Positions 1-8,861 of a DNA stretch of 11,751 nt are shown one piece after another. The notes beneath the pieces were generated by a model. It searched no databases and was not told the DNA's origin. It saw only the letters and a list, made by a program, of their open reading frames with translations. This stretch comes from an uncultured Prevotellaceae bacterium (GTDB lineage Bacteria > Bacteroidota > Bacteroidia > Bacteroidales > Bacteroidaceae): the NCBI GenBank assembly GCA_902775075.1, contig CACYKX010000091.1, positions 1 to 11,751 of the forward strand. The letters run 5' to 3'. The translations under genes were made by a program, and so were the position numbers. How positions within the stretch are numbered: position 1 is the first letter of the stretch; every line of letters starts with the position of its first letter.

Positions 1-229
1 AAACTGACCCCTAAAGAAAAGCGTGATGCCTCTTCTCCTCTATGAGGCTCCATACTGCGATTCCTAATCTAAGGATCTATATCAGATATAATAATTTAAT
101 ATATATATTATAATTATTATTATATATTATATTTAATTAATTATTAATTAATATACCTACTATAATACGCGCGCGTGAAAATTACAGTTAGGTGTGTAGG
201 TTTACGAATTTTCTCTAAGGGGCAATATG
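1..229. other. Intergenic stretch, possible end of an upstream gene
   Basis: No supported complete gene lies here. Frame 1 is open from the window edge to a TGA at 43-45 and reads KLTPKEKRDASSPL, which could be the C-terminus of an upstream protein but is too short to identify. A 5-bp inverted repeat (GCCTC 28-32, GAGGC 44-48) overlaps that stop but has no T-tract, so it is not a convincing terminator. The rest is the A/T run and CG alternation listed separately. The GTG-started reading frame at 175-357 runs through the repeat element and resembles no protein I know. Confidence 0.4.
86..155. repeat. 70-base pure A/T tract
   Basis: Every base from 86 to 155 is A or T, with short internal palindromes such as TTAATTAA and alternating TATATATA. 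It is followed 12 bases later by ACGCGCGCGT (167-176), a perfect alternating purine-pyrimidine palindrome. I see no gene or promoter that explains it. It may be a flexible or easily melted spacer; nothing here identifies an origin of replication. Confidence 0.8.
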
Positions 230-413
230 CACATTTGCAATTCCATCGACTTTACCTTTTACCTTTTTACCTTTTTACCTTTTCTGGGAAATCGTCCGGT
301 ACTTCATTCTCTACAGGCCATACCCTTCTAGGGAATATGCGAAGCACTCGGATGTAAGGCAATCACTCGGAGGGTAAAAAGTAAAAGGTAAACTCGATGG
401 AATCGCAAATGTG
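230..413. repeat. Long imperfect inverted repeat with ACCTTTTT units
   Basis: The left arm (230-271) is the reverse complement of the right arm (372-413) with about three substitutions and one single-base gap over 42 bases. Shared cores include CACATTTGC, ATTCCATCGA and TTTACCTTTTAC. The left arm runs into four tandem units of ACCTTTT or ACCTTTTT (254-284). The roughly 100-base centre carries CCCTTCTAGGGAAT (323-336), which recurs as CCCTTCTCGGGAAT at 456-469, and two copies of CACTCGGA (345-352 and 364-371). No protein is evident inside. The layout suggests an interspersed palindromic element or a small non-autonomous mobile element, but copy number elsewhere in the genome cannot be seen here. 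Confidence 0.75.
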
Positions 414-548
414 TACCCCCCCTCCGGGGTGCCCGTACTATATCATACTCGTGTGCCCTTCTCGGGAATCTCGCATGATAGGCCAGATGGAGTGGAATAA
501 GAGAAATGTTAATCCATATAAAGAATAATAAAAATAATCGATAAAATA
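414..548. other. Intergenic stretch after the inverted repeat
   Basis: This stretch holds a GC-rich hairpin-capable sequence (a C run, TCC, then GGGG, about 416-428) and the second copy of the CCCTTCTNGGGAAT motif at 456-469. There is no T-tract after the hairpin, so a terminator is not supported. I see no gene on either strand. The base composition drops to A/T-rich just before the promoter that follows. Confidence 0.5.
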
Positions 549-580
549 TTTGGTAGTTTCAAAAAATTGATGTACCTTTG
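549..580 (+). promoter_or_regulatory. Bacteroidota-type promoter for the RNase H-like gene
   Basis: TTTG at 549-552, a 20-base spacer, then TACCTTTG at 573-580 match the -33 and -7 elements (TTTG and TAnnTTTG) of the Bacteroidota primary sigma factor. Transcription would start near 587, giving a leader of about 40 bases before the ATG at 626. Both boxes and the spacing fit well. Confidence 0.8.
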
Positions 581-625
581 CATCATCATCCCAAAGAAGT
601 GTAAAAAAAAAGAAGCCCCCCAAAA

Positions 626-1204
626 ATGCCCCTCAAAAAAAAGAAAGACCCAAAAGCACACGATATGAGAGAAAGATCTAAGAAAATAACAGAAAAGCCG
701 AAGTTCAAAATGCAACCCGATACCTACTACGTCTGGATTGGCGCATCGTGTGATTACGCACACGAAGAACGTTGTAGCGCCGGCGCATACATCATGGAGC
801 AAAACAACCAGAAGATAGACACCTATGTCGTTGCAGATGACCATATTACAGAATTCCGTATGATGCTGACTGTGATGCAACACGCCATGGAGGTGCTCCC
901 TGTAAACGCTACTATCATCTTCCTGACCAATGTGGCTTACATACAACAAAATTGGGACAGACAGCCTACAAGTGAGTCAGCCAACTCAGACCTGATCCTA
1001 CGATGTATTTCGGCAAAAAGAAGACACGAATCTGCGACGGTCAAGGTTGTGAGCTATCACAAGTTTCCCCAGTTGCCTGAGACACATAGAATGGCCCATG
1101 AAGCGATGGAGCAACACAGAAGAGTATCGCATCTATCACATTCGGGATACGACATGCACCAGTTGCCTGAGAGGCTAAAGACCTCGGAAAAACATAGCTT
1201 ATGA
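626..1204 (+). CDS. Degenerate RNase H-like fold protein
   Basis: A 192-residue cytoplasmic protein with no signal peptide. The first 30 residues are rich in lysine and arginine and may contact nucleic acid. Residues 34-165 follow the order of RNase HI. An opening strand (YYVWIGAS, 34-41) is followed by the strand GAYIM, then a helix with TEFRMMLTVM holding the expected Glu (E76). Next comes FLTNVAYIQQNW (99-110), matching the usual DSxYV...W segment, and then SDLI, matching the usual xDLW/xDLI. Of the catalytic acidic set, the Asp of the DGS motif is replaced (I38) and the Asp of DSxYV is Asn (N102); no clear final Asp follows H154 or H158. Active RNase H is therefore unlikely, and a binding or structural role is inferred. 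The ATG fits the promoter at 549-580. The exact function is unknown; the fold assignment rests on motif order only. Confidence 0.6.
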   Translation: MPLKKKKDPKAHDMRERSKKITEKPKFKMQPDTYYVWIGASCDYAHEERCSAGAYIMEQNNQKIDTYVVADDHITEFRMMLTVMQHAMEVLPVNATIIFLTNVAYIQQNWDRQPTSESANSDLILRCISAKRRHESATVKVVSYHKFPQLPETHRMAHEAMEQHRRVSHLSHSGYDMHQLPERLKTSEKHSL

Positions 1205-1236
1205 CCATTTTATGCTTTTATCTCGAAAAATTGATT

Positions 1237-1244
1237 TATCTTTG
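1237..1244 (+). promoter_or_regulatory. Probable -7 box for the DUF523 gene
   Basis: TATCTTTG matches the Bacteroidota TAnnTTTG element and lies 30 bases before the ATG at 1275. No clear TTG or TTTG sits 19-21 bases upstream, so the promoter is only half convincing. Its position argues against the earlier in-frame ATG at 1212, which would lie upstream of the transcript start. Confidence 0.5.
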
Positions 1245-1274
1245 CTATCGAATAAAGAGAGCAAAGATTTTGGT

Positions 1275-1748
1275 ATGAAAATAATCGTTAGCGCATGCCT
1301 CCTCGGCGAAAATTGCAAATACAACGGGGGCAACAACAAGGATGAGCGGTTGATAGAATTACTAAAGGAACATACTGTGATACCTGTTTGTCCGGAGACC
1401 TTAGGTGGCTTGCCTACGCCACGCAAACCAGCCGAAATCGTGAACGGTATGGTTGCTACGGCAGAAGGGATATCCGTGGATGCGGAATTCAGAAAAGGGG
1501 CTATGGTGGCTTTCAAGATCGCAAAGGACGAGGCCGTGGAACTGGCTATCCTTCAACCGAGAAGTCCCAGTTGCGGATGTGGCATAATCTATGACGGCTC
1601 TTTCTCCGGAAGATTGATTTCGGGCAATGGCATTTTTGCTCAGATGCTGATAGACAACAACATAGAAGTGATGACTCCGAATGATTTCCAATCTTCTGAA
1701 AGGATTCCTCGAAAAAGAAAAATAAAAGACTATGATACGACAAATTGA
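1275..1748 (+). CDS. DUF523 / TudS-like (thiouracil desulfidase family) protein
   Basis: A 157-residue protein, the usual size for DUF523 (Pfam PF04463). Family motifs are clear: SACLLG with C8 and C14 near the start, PVCPETLGGLPTPRKPAEI around 37-55, and PRSPSCGCG followed by YDGSFSGR around 95-113. A characterised member, TudS, removes sulfur from 2-thiouracil using a [4Fe-4S] cluster held by three cysteines. C8, C39 and C100 are the likeliest ligands here, with C14 and C102 also present. I chose ATG 1275 over the in-frame ATG 1212 because it starts directly at the conserved KIIVSACLLG segment and lies downstream of the -7 box. The gene overlaps the yjbQ-like gene by 17 bases, which suggests co-transcription and coupled translation. 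The family is certain; the substrate in this organism is inferred. Confidence 0.85.
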   Translation: MKIIVSACLLGENCKYNGGNNKDERLIELLKEHTVIPVCPETLGGLPTPRKPAEIVNGMVATAEGISVDAEFRKGAMVAFKIAKDEAVELAILQPRSPSCGCGIIYDGSFSGRLISGNGIFAQMLIDNNIEVMTPNDFQSSERIPRKRKIKDYDTTN

Positions 1749-2145
1749 ATTCCGACTTACTGAAAAGCGCAGAGGGTGTCACCTCGTCACACGGGAGATC
1801 TTGGAGAATCTTCCGCATCCTTTACCCAAGATGGGATTGCTCAATCTCTTTGTCAAACATACTTCTTGTGCGCTCTCTGTCAACGAGAATGCTGACCCGG
1901 ATGTGAGAGGTGATATGGAGAAAATCTTGAACCACCTCGTCAAAGAGAACGAACCATATTATGATCATGTCCTCGAGGGGGCTGATGATATGCCAGCACA
2001 TGCCAAGAGTTCGCTATTTGGCGTAAGTGTTACGATTCCTATCACTAATGGTAGACTGAATTTGGGCACGTGGCAAGGCATCTATCTCTGTGAATTCCGC
2101 GACTATGGAGGACCTCGTAAGGTCGTCGCCACAATCTATGAGTAG
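1732..2145 (+). CDS. yjbQ: YjbQ / UPF0047 family protein
   Basis: A 137-residue protein matching the full length of the YjbQ family (secondary thiamine-phosphate synthase-like). Hallmarks are HTSCALSVNENADPDVRGD (43-61), GADDMPAH (83-90) and LGTWQGIYLCE (111-121); H43, D85, H90 and E121 are candidate metal or active-site residues. E. coli YjbQ has been reported to show weak thiamine-phosphate synthase activity and to complement a thiE mutant, but its main role is uncertain. The ATG lies inside the end of the DUF523 gene in another frame. The stop lies two bases from the stop of the convergent thiamin operon. That position makes a thiamin link attractive, although the gene is on the opposite strand and is not under the TPP riboswitch. 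Confidence 0.9.
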   Translation: MIRQIEFRLTEKRRGCHLVTREILENLPHPLPKMGLLNLFVKHTSCALSVNENADPDVRGDMEKILNHLVKENEPYYDHVLEGADDMPAHAKSSLFGVSVTIPITNGRLNLGTWQGIYLCEFRDYGGPRKVVATIYE

Positions 2146-2147
2146 TC

Positions 2148-3464
2148 TTATTCTAGAGGTAGATGGCACAAACTGCCCTTTCCTCGTCCCAGTCGATATC
2201 CGGCTCCGGCGATGATGGCGCGGGTGACGTAATCTTTGGCGTGGCGTACAGCCTCATCGACGGGCTCTTTGCGGGCGATCATACTTGCCAGGGCTGAGGA
2301 GAGTGTGCAACCAGTCCCGTGGGTGTTGGGACTGGATATTCTCATCGATGGCAACTCCATGAGGGTTCCGTCATAGAATAGGTCTACGAGGGTGTCGCCT
2401 TCCAGATGACCGCCTTTCAACAATACTGAGGTATGGTATTCTGTGGATAGTCGGCAAACTGCTTTCTGCATATCTTCTTTGTTTTTGATGGACATATCCA
2501 AAAGAATCTCGGCCTCCGGAATGTTCGGGGTGATGATGGTAGCAAGAGGTAGAAGTTGGGATTTCATCACATGGATTGCCGTCGTGTCTAGAAGTTGTCG
2601 ACCTGATGTGGAAACCATCACAGGATCTATGACGACAGGAATATCTGCATGGCGTCTCAACTGGCGAGATACAGCCTCCACGACAGCCTCATCAGTAAGC
2701 ATACCAATCTTTATGGCATCGGCTCCGATATCGTCTAATACATCGCTTATCTGTTTCTCTACGATCTCCGCTGGTATTTTCATCACATCGTGTACGCCAA
2801 GGGTATTCTGTATGGTGATGGCCGTAATAGCCGTCGCGGCATAGCAGCCGCATGCTGATATGGTCTTGATATCTGCCTGTATACCAGCACCTCCACCCGA
2901 ATCGCTTCCAGCAATAGATAACACTCTATGATAGTTCCATGCGTCGCCAAGAATCATTCCTCCACCAAAGCCCATAGCCGTAACTTCTTTCATCTTGTTG
3001 AAGGTCACGCCACCCAAGGCCATCACTTTTTCGTCGATGATACCTTTCCTTGCTGCCTCCGCGATTTCTTCTCTCGTGAATGCTGACCGATAACCGGCTT
3101 TGGATATACTGTCGAAGATTGGCGAAAGTGTGACGTAATCGCATCGGTTTTTCCATCGTACCACTTCTTCGAGACTATGGCAACTTCTGCTCACGCTCCC
3201 CTTCCATCCTCTCGGAACTTCAGGATTTCGACGGTTAAGGTGTATACCGAAGAGTCGGTATTTCTCGGCCAACGGGAAATGATCGTGCAACACAATACGA
3301 TTTCTGTATGCCTGTGGAATACTCTCCACAAGTTTTTCCATATCTTCCCTTCGGGCTCCCGGTTTGCGGATATGTACATAGTCTACCTCTCTCCGTTGAA
3401 GGAGCGCCACGATTCGGGCGGCCTCTCCAACGAAAAACCATGGTAATGTTATTATATTTAACAT
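2148..3464 (-). CDS. thiED: ThiE-like domain fused to ThiD (HMP-P kinase)
   Basis: A 438-residue two-domain protein and the last gene of the thiamin operon. Residues 1-175 form a ThiE/TenI-type barrel (VDYVHIRKPG at 27-36, LHDH at 59-62, GIHLNRRN at 73-80, SRSCHSLEE at 92-100, DYVTLSPIF at 109-117, ALGGVTF at 149-155). Residues 180-438 are ThiD, the HMP and HMP-phosphate kinase, with VLSIAGSDSGGGAGIQADIK (181-200) and the anion-hole and catalytic motif HGTGCTLSSA near the C-terminus. The kinase half looks intact. The N-terminal half lacks the usual RxK lysine spacing (R33, K34, P35), and HLGxxD has become HLNRRN. Thiamin-phosphate synthase activity is therefore doubtful, and a TenI-like thiazole tautomerase or a structural role is possible. 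A gap of 15 bases follows thiH. A complete ThiE is encoded earlier in the operon. Confidence 0.9.
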   Translation of the reverse strand: MLNIITLPWFFVGEAARIVALLQRREVDYVHIRKPGARREDMEKLVESIPQAYRNRIVLHDHFPLAEKYRLFGIHLNRRNPEVPRGWKGSVSRSCHSLEEVVRWKNRCDYVTLSPIFDSISKAGYRSAFTREEIAEAARKGIIDEKVMALGGVTFNKMKEVTAMGFGGGMILGDAWNYHRVLSIAGSDSGGGAGIQADIKTISACGCYAATAITAITIQNTLGVHDVMKIPAEIVEKQISDVLDDIGADAIKIGMLTDEAVVEAVSRQLRRHADIPVVIDPVMVSTSGRQLLDTTAIHVMKSQLLPLATIITPNIPEAEILLDMSIKNKEDMQKAVCRLSTEYHTSVLLKGGHLEGDTLVDLFYDGTLMELPSMRISSPNTHGTGCTLSSALASMIARKEPVDEAVRHAKDYVTRAIIAGAGYRLGRGKGSLCHLPLE

Positions 3465-3479
3465 CGGTATGCTAACGGA

Positions 3480-4600
3480 TTAAAAGCCAAACACTTGTCT
3501 CACCCTATCAAAGGAGCTATCCCAATCTTTCCACACCGGTTCTACTCCCCTCTGACCGAGCGATTCTGCGATAGCCTCAACCGTACGATCATCACTCACG
3601 CTAAACTGTTCGAGCGCATCAGGATAGGTGTAATAGCCTCCCGGATTCACCCTACTAGCTGCCGACATGGTAGTAACTCCGAGTCGACACATATTGTTGC
3701 GTATGAGCGCAGGTTCTCGGGTAGAATAACTAATATCCACATCATGGTCGAAGATACGCATAGCAAAGGTAATCTGCGCCAACTGGCGGTCGGTAACGAA
3801 ACAGTTGGGACGGAATCCTTCATTCTGTGCCGGTCGCATCCTTGGAAAATTCACGGAATATTTCGTGCGCCAATACTTCTTCTGTAGATAGCGCAGATGA
3901 TAGGCTAGCATGGCTACATCCGTACGCCATTCCTTCTCTAGTCCCAACAGAGCTCCCATACCGATGGAATGTACACCGGCCATTCCCATACGGTCGAAAC
4001 CATCCAGACGCCATTCAAACTTCGACTTCATACCGCGTGGGTGGTAAAGTTTATAGTTCTCGGCATGATAGGTTTCTTGGAAACAGATAACGCCATTCAA
4101 CCCATGATGGGTAAGCATCTCATAATCTTCCGTCGACAAGGGCATCACTTCGATTTTTAGATTCGAGAAATAGGGTTTGGCTCTATCGAGTACGGCCGCA
4201 AGATATTTGGGTCCGGCCTTGGCTGGATTCTCGCCCGTCACGATGAGCAAATTCTCGAAGGCCCCGAGCCGTTTTATCGCCTTGAATTCATCCTCACATT
4301 GGTCTACGGTAAGTATGGTTCGGGCCATAGGGTTCTCGCGATGAAAACCGCAATAGACACACGAGTTGGAGCACGAATTGGTAATATACAAAGGTATGAA
4401 CATCGACATCGTGTTGCCGAATCGTTCTTGGGTATAACGTTGCGACAGATGTGCCATCTGCTCTAGAAAAGGTTCTGCCGCCGGCGATATCAAAGCCATG
4501 AAGTCTTCCACGTCGAGATGTTGTTTTGCCAAAGCTCTACGCACATCCATACTATTCTTGGCGGCAATCTTTACCGTTGTCTCCTCCCACGATATTTTCT

Positions 4601-4619
<19 letters not shown>
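3480..4619 (-). CDS. thiH: ThiH, radical-SAM tyrosine lyase
   Basis: A 379-residue protein of normal ThiH length. It cleaves tyrosine with S-adenosylmethionine to give dehydroglycine for the thiazole ring, together with ThiG and ThiS. The radical-SAM cluster motif is C83-SNS-C87-VY-C90, followed by GFHRENP. VTGENP (SAM-binding region) and NFPRMRPA are also typical of ThiH. The start at 4619 lies inside the end of thiF (19-base overlap), consistent with translational coupling. Use of ThiH instead of the oxygen-dependent glycine oxidase ThiO fits an anaerobe. I see no missing key residue. Confidence 0.95.
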
Positions 4620-7658
<3,039 letters not shown>

Positions 7659-7660
7659 AG

Positions 7661-8233
7661 TTAAGTATTTAATATTCCTCCACTCATCGCTATTCCGGTC
7701 ACTCCTGTGGCCATAATCTCTGGGATGTCATCGAATGTGATACCGCCTATTGCTACGATTGGTATGTCGATGTCTTCGTCTTTCATCTGCGCGATGATCT
7801 TTCTATAGCCTTCAAGCCCTAAAATGGGTGATAGGTTTTTCTTCGTGGTCGTGAAACGGAACGGTCCGCATCCTATATAGTCGGCTCCATCTCGCCAATG
7901 GTTTCTTACGTCTTCGATGGTATTAGCCGTTCCGCCAATGATATAATCGTTACCCAATAGGGCTCTTGCCTCGGCTATCGGCATATCGTTCCTACCTAGA
8001 TGTACGCCATCTGCATGTATGCGTTTTGCGAGTCCTACATGGTCGTCGATGATGAAGGTGGCGCCATATTCTTTGCACATTCTTTGGGCCTCAAGGGCTG
8101 TATTATACAACAGTTCCTCGTCGGCATCCTTCATGCGCAATTGAATCCACCTACACCCTTGGGCTAATGCCTTGGCTATGCCTTGTAGGTATGTGAAACG
8201 TTCGTTCTGATGGGATATAAACTGTATATTCAT
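7661..8233 (-). CDS. thiE: ThiE, thiamine-phosphate synthase
   Basis: A 190-residue enzyme that joins HMP diphosphate to thiazole phosphate to give thiamin phosphate. Active-site motifs are complete: [30 protein letters not shown] with both metal-binding Asp residues, [14 protein letters not shown], and IVAIGGI. The ATG at 8233 overlaps the thiS stop as ATGA and begins MNIQFISHQ, directly in the first strand. An in-frame ATG nine bases earlier (8242) would add MRR and is the alternative. This is the canonical ThiE of the operon, unlike the divergent ThiE-like half fused to ThiD downstream. Confidence 0.95.
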   Translation of the reverse strand: MNIQFISHQNERFTYLQGIAKALAQGCRWIQLRMKDADEELLYNTALEAQRMCKEYGATFIIDDHVGLAKRIHADGVHLGRNDMPIAEARALLGNDYIIGGTANTIEDVRNHWRDGADYIGCGPFRFTTTKKNLSPILGLEGYRKIIAQMKDEDIDIPIVAIGGITFDDIPEIMATGVTGIAMSGGILNT

Positions 8234-8427
8234 CCTCCGCATACTGCCTTGATTATGAATATATTATCATTCTCATGGAGAGCATACGTTCTCCATTCAT
8301 CACGAGGAACAATATTATTGTTCACAGCTACAGCTACACCTTTCTCGGGCAGCTTCATTTCGTTACTTAATTCTAAAAGGGTTTTTGAAGTGGTTGCCTC
8401 TCCCTTGTCGTTAATGATTACTTTCAT
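8230..8427 (-). CDS. thiS: ThiS, sulfur-carrier protein
   Basis: A 65-residue ubiquitin-like protein and the first gene of the thiamin operon. Its C-terminal Gly-Gly (KAVCGG) is adenylated by ThiF, converted to a thiocarboxylate and used by ThiG as sulfur donor. The middle reads VAVAVNNNIVPRDEW, a standard ThiS segment. The length is normal. It lies 72 bases downstream of the TPP riboswitch and has no strong Shine-Dalgarno sequence, which is common in this phylum. It overlaps thiE by four bases. Confidence 0.95.
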   Translation of the reverse strand: MKVIINDKGEATTSKTLLELSNEMKLPEKGVAVAVNNNIVPRDEWRTYALHENDNIFIIKAVCGG

Positions 8428-8468
8428 CGCAATATCGTATTATCATCAACGGGATGGGCATCCAACTA

Positions 8469-8498
8469 AAATTTCATTCCATCAATCCAATGAAATTT
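8469..8498 (-). promoter_or_regulatory. Perfect 10-bp hairpin after the TPP aptamer
   Basis: On the transcript, AAATTTCATT (8498-8489) can pair perfectly with AATGAAATTT (8478-8469) around a 10-base loop. The first arm also belongs to a self-complementary 14-mer AATGAAATTTCATT (8502-8489) that touches the 3' end of the aptamer. The two folds exclude each other, so this is a candidate expression platform. There is only a short T run (ATTTTA), so transcription termination is uncertain. Confidence 0.5.
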
Positions 8499-8499
8499 C

Positions 8500-8573
8500 A
8501 TTTCCTACGGCAGCATTACCTGCATCAGGTCCAATGGGTATAATCTCAGCCGACAATTGCCAGCACCCCGATA
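8500..8573 (-). promoter_or_regulatory. TPP riboswitch (THI element)
   Basis: The minus strand shows the conserved blocks of the thiamin pyrophosphate aptamer in order: GGGGTGC (8569-8563), GGCTGAGATTATACCC, ACCTGATGCAGGTAATGC and CCGTAGGAAA. It lies between the thiamin promoter and thiS. When thiamin pyrophosphate is abundant it should lower expression of the operon. The outer stem is A/T-rich and its exact ends are uncertain. Confidence 0.95.
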
Positions 8574-8593
8574 GATGTGTAAAAAATCCGATG

Positions 8594-8625
8594 CAAAAGT
8601 ATATATTTTATTTTATTCTACCAAA
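8594..8625 (-). promoter_or_regulatory. Promoter of the thiamin operon
   Basis: On the minus strand TTTG (8625-8622), a spacer of exactly 20 bases, then TACTTTTG (8601-8594) match the Bacteroidota TTTG / TAnnTTTG promoter. Transcription would begin near 8587, so the TPP riboswitch starts about 15 bases into a leader of roughly 160 bases. Confidence 0.8.
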
Positions 8626-8659
8626 TATCGGCCTTTTGTTTTCTTGAAAATTTTATAAC

Positions 8660-8730
8660 ACCTATTTATAAATGAATTCTTTCTTAGAATACCTACTTAT
8701 AGGTAAGAATAAGAATCATAAATTTTAGGT
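8660..8730. promoter_or_regulatory. ACCTA half-site array with a palindrome, possible operator
   Basis: TACCTA (8690-8695), CTTA, TAGGTA (8700-8705) form a perfect inverted repeat. A related ACCTATTTATAAAT lies at 8660-8673, exactly 31 bases before ACCTACTTATAGGT (8691-8704), about three helical turns. A third half-site in the opposite direction ends at TAGGT (8726-8730). The array lies upstream of the chelatase promoter and between the two divergent promoters, where a metal- or heme-responsive repressor or activator could bind. The regulator is unknown. Confidence 0.45.
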
Positions 8731-8731
8731 A

Positions 8732-8762
8732 TTGTGAGGTTTGGGGGGTGGTGTTACCTTTG
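8732..8762 (+). promoter_or_regulatory. Promoter of the chelatase/lipoprotein/receptor operon
   Basis: TTG (8732-8734), a 20-base spacer, then TACCTTTG (8755-8762) match the Bacteroidota promoter. The start of transcription near 8769 leaves a leader of about 93 bases before ATG 8862. This rules out the in-frame ATG at 8748 as the normal start. Confidence 0.78.
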
Positions 8763-8861
8763 CACTTGCAAAAAGAAATCTCTCTTCGATGGGCTTTTGT
8801 GCTGTTCTCACACGCAAACTTTTCGGAAGATGTTTTCAGAAATACTTATAGATATCAAAAT

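Noticed and set aside
86..176. Replication origin at the A/T run
   Set aside because: No DnaA-box cluster and no dnaA or other origin-linked gene is visible.
254..284. ACCTTTTT tandem units as a CRISPR array
   Set aside because: Units are only 7-8 bases with no spacers. They form part of the larger inverted repeat.
175..357. Small GTG-started reading frame in the repeat region
   Set aside because: It runs through the ACCTTTTT repeat and inverted-repeat arm and lacks a recognisable promoter or protein motif.
509..949. Long minus-strand reading frame opposite the RNase H-like gene
   Set aside because: It is antisense to a gene with a good promoter. Its His/Phe/Cys-rich composition is what a shadow frame gives.
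1212..1274. N-terminal extension of the DUF523 gene from ATG 1212
   Set aside because: It covers the TATCTTTG promoter box, and the family's conserved sequence starts at the ATG at 1275.
2111..2124. Hairpin GACCT-CGTA-AGGTC as a terminator
   Set aside because: It lies inside the yjbQ-like coding region and no T-tract follows on either strand.
8748..8861. N-terminal extension of the chelatase gene from ATG 8748
   Set aside because: It overlaps the -7 box and lies before the expected transcript start. The ATG at 8862 begins a clear signal peptide.
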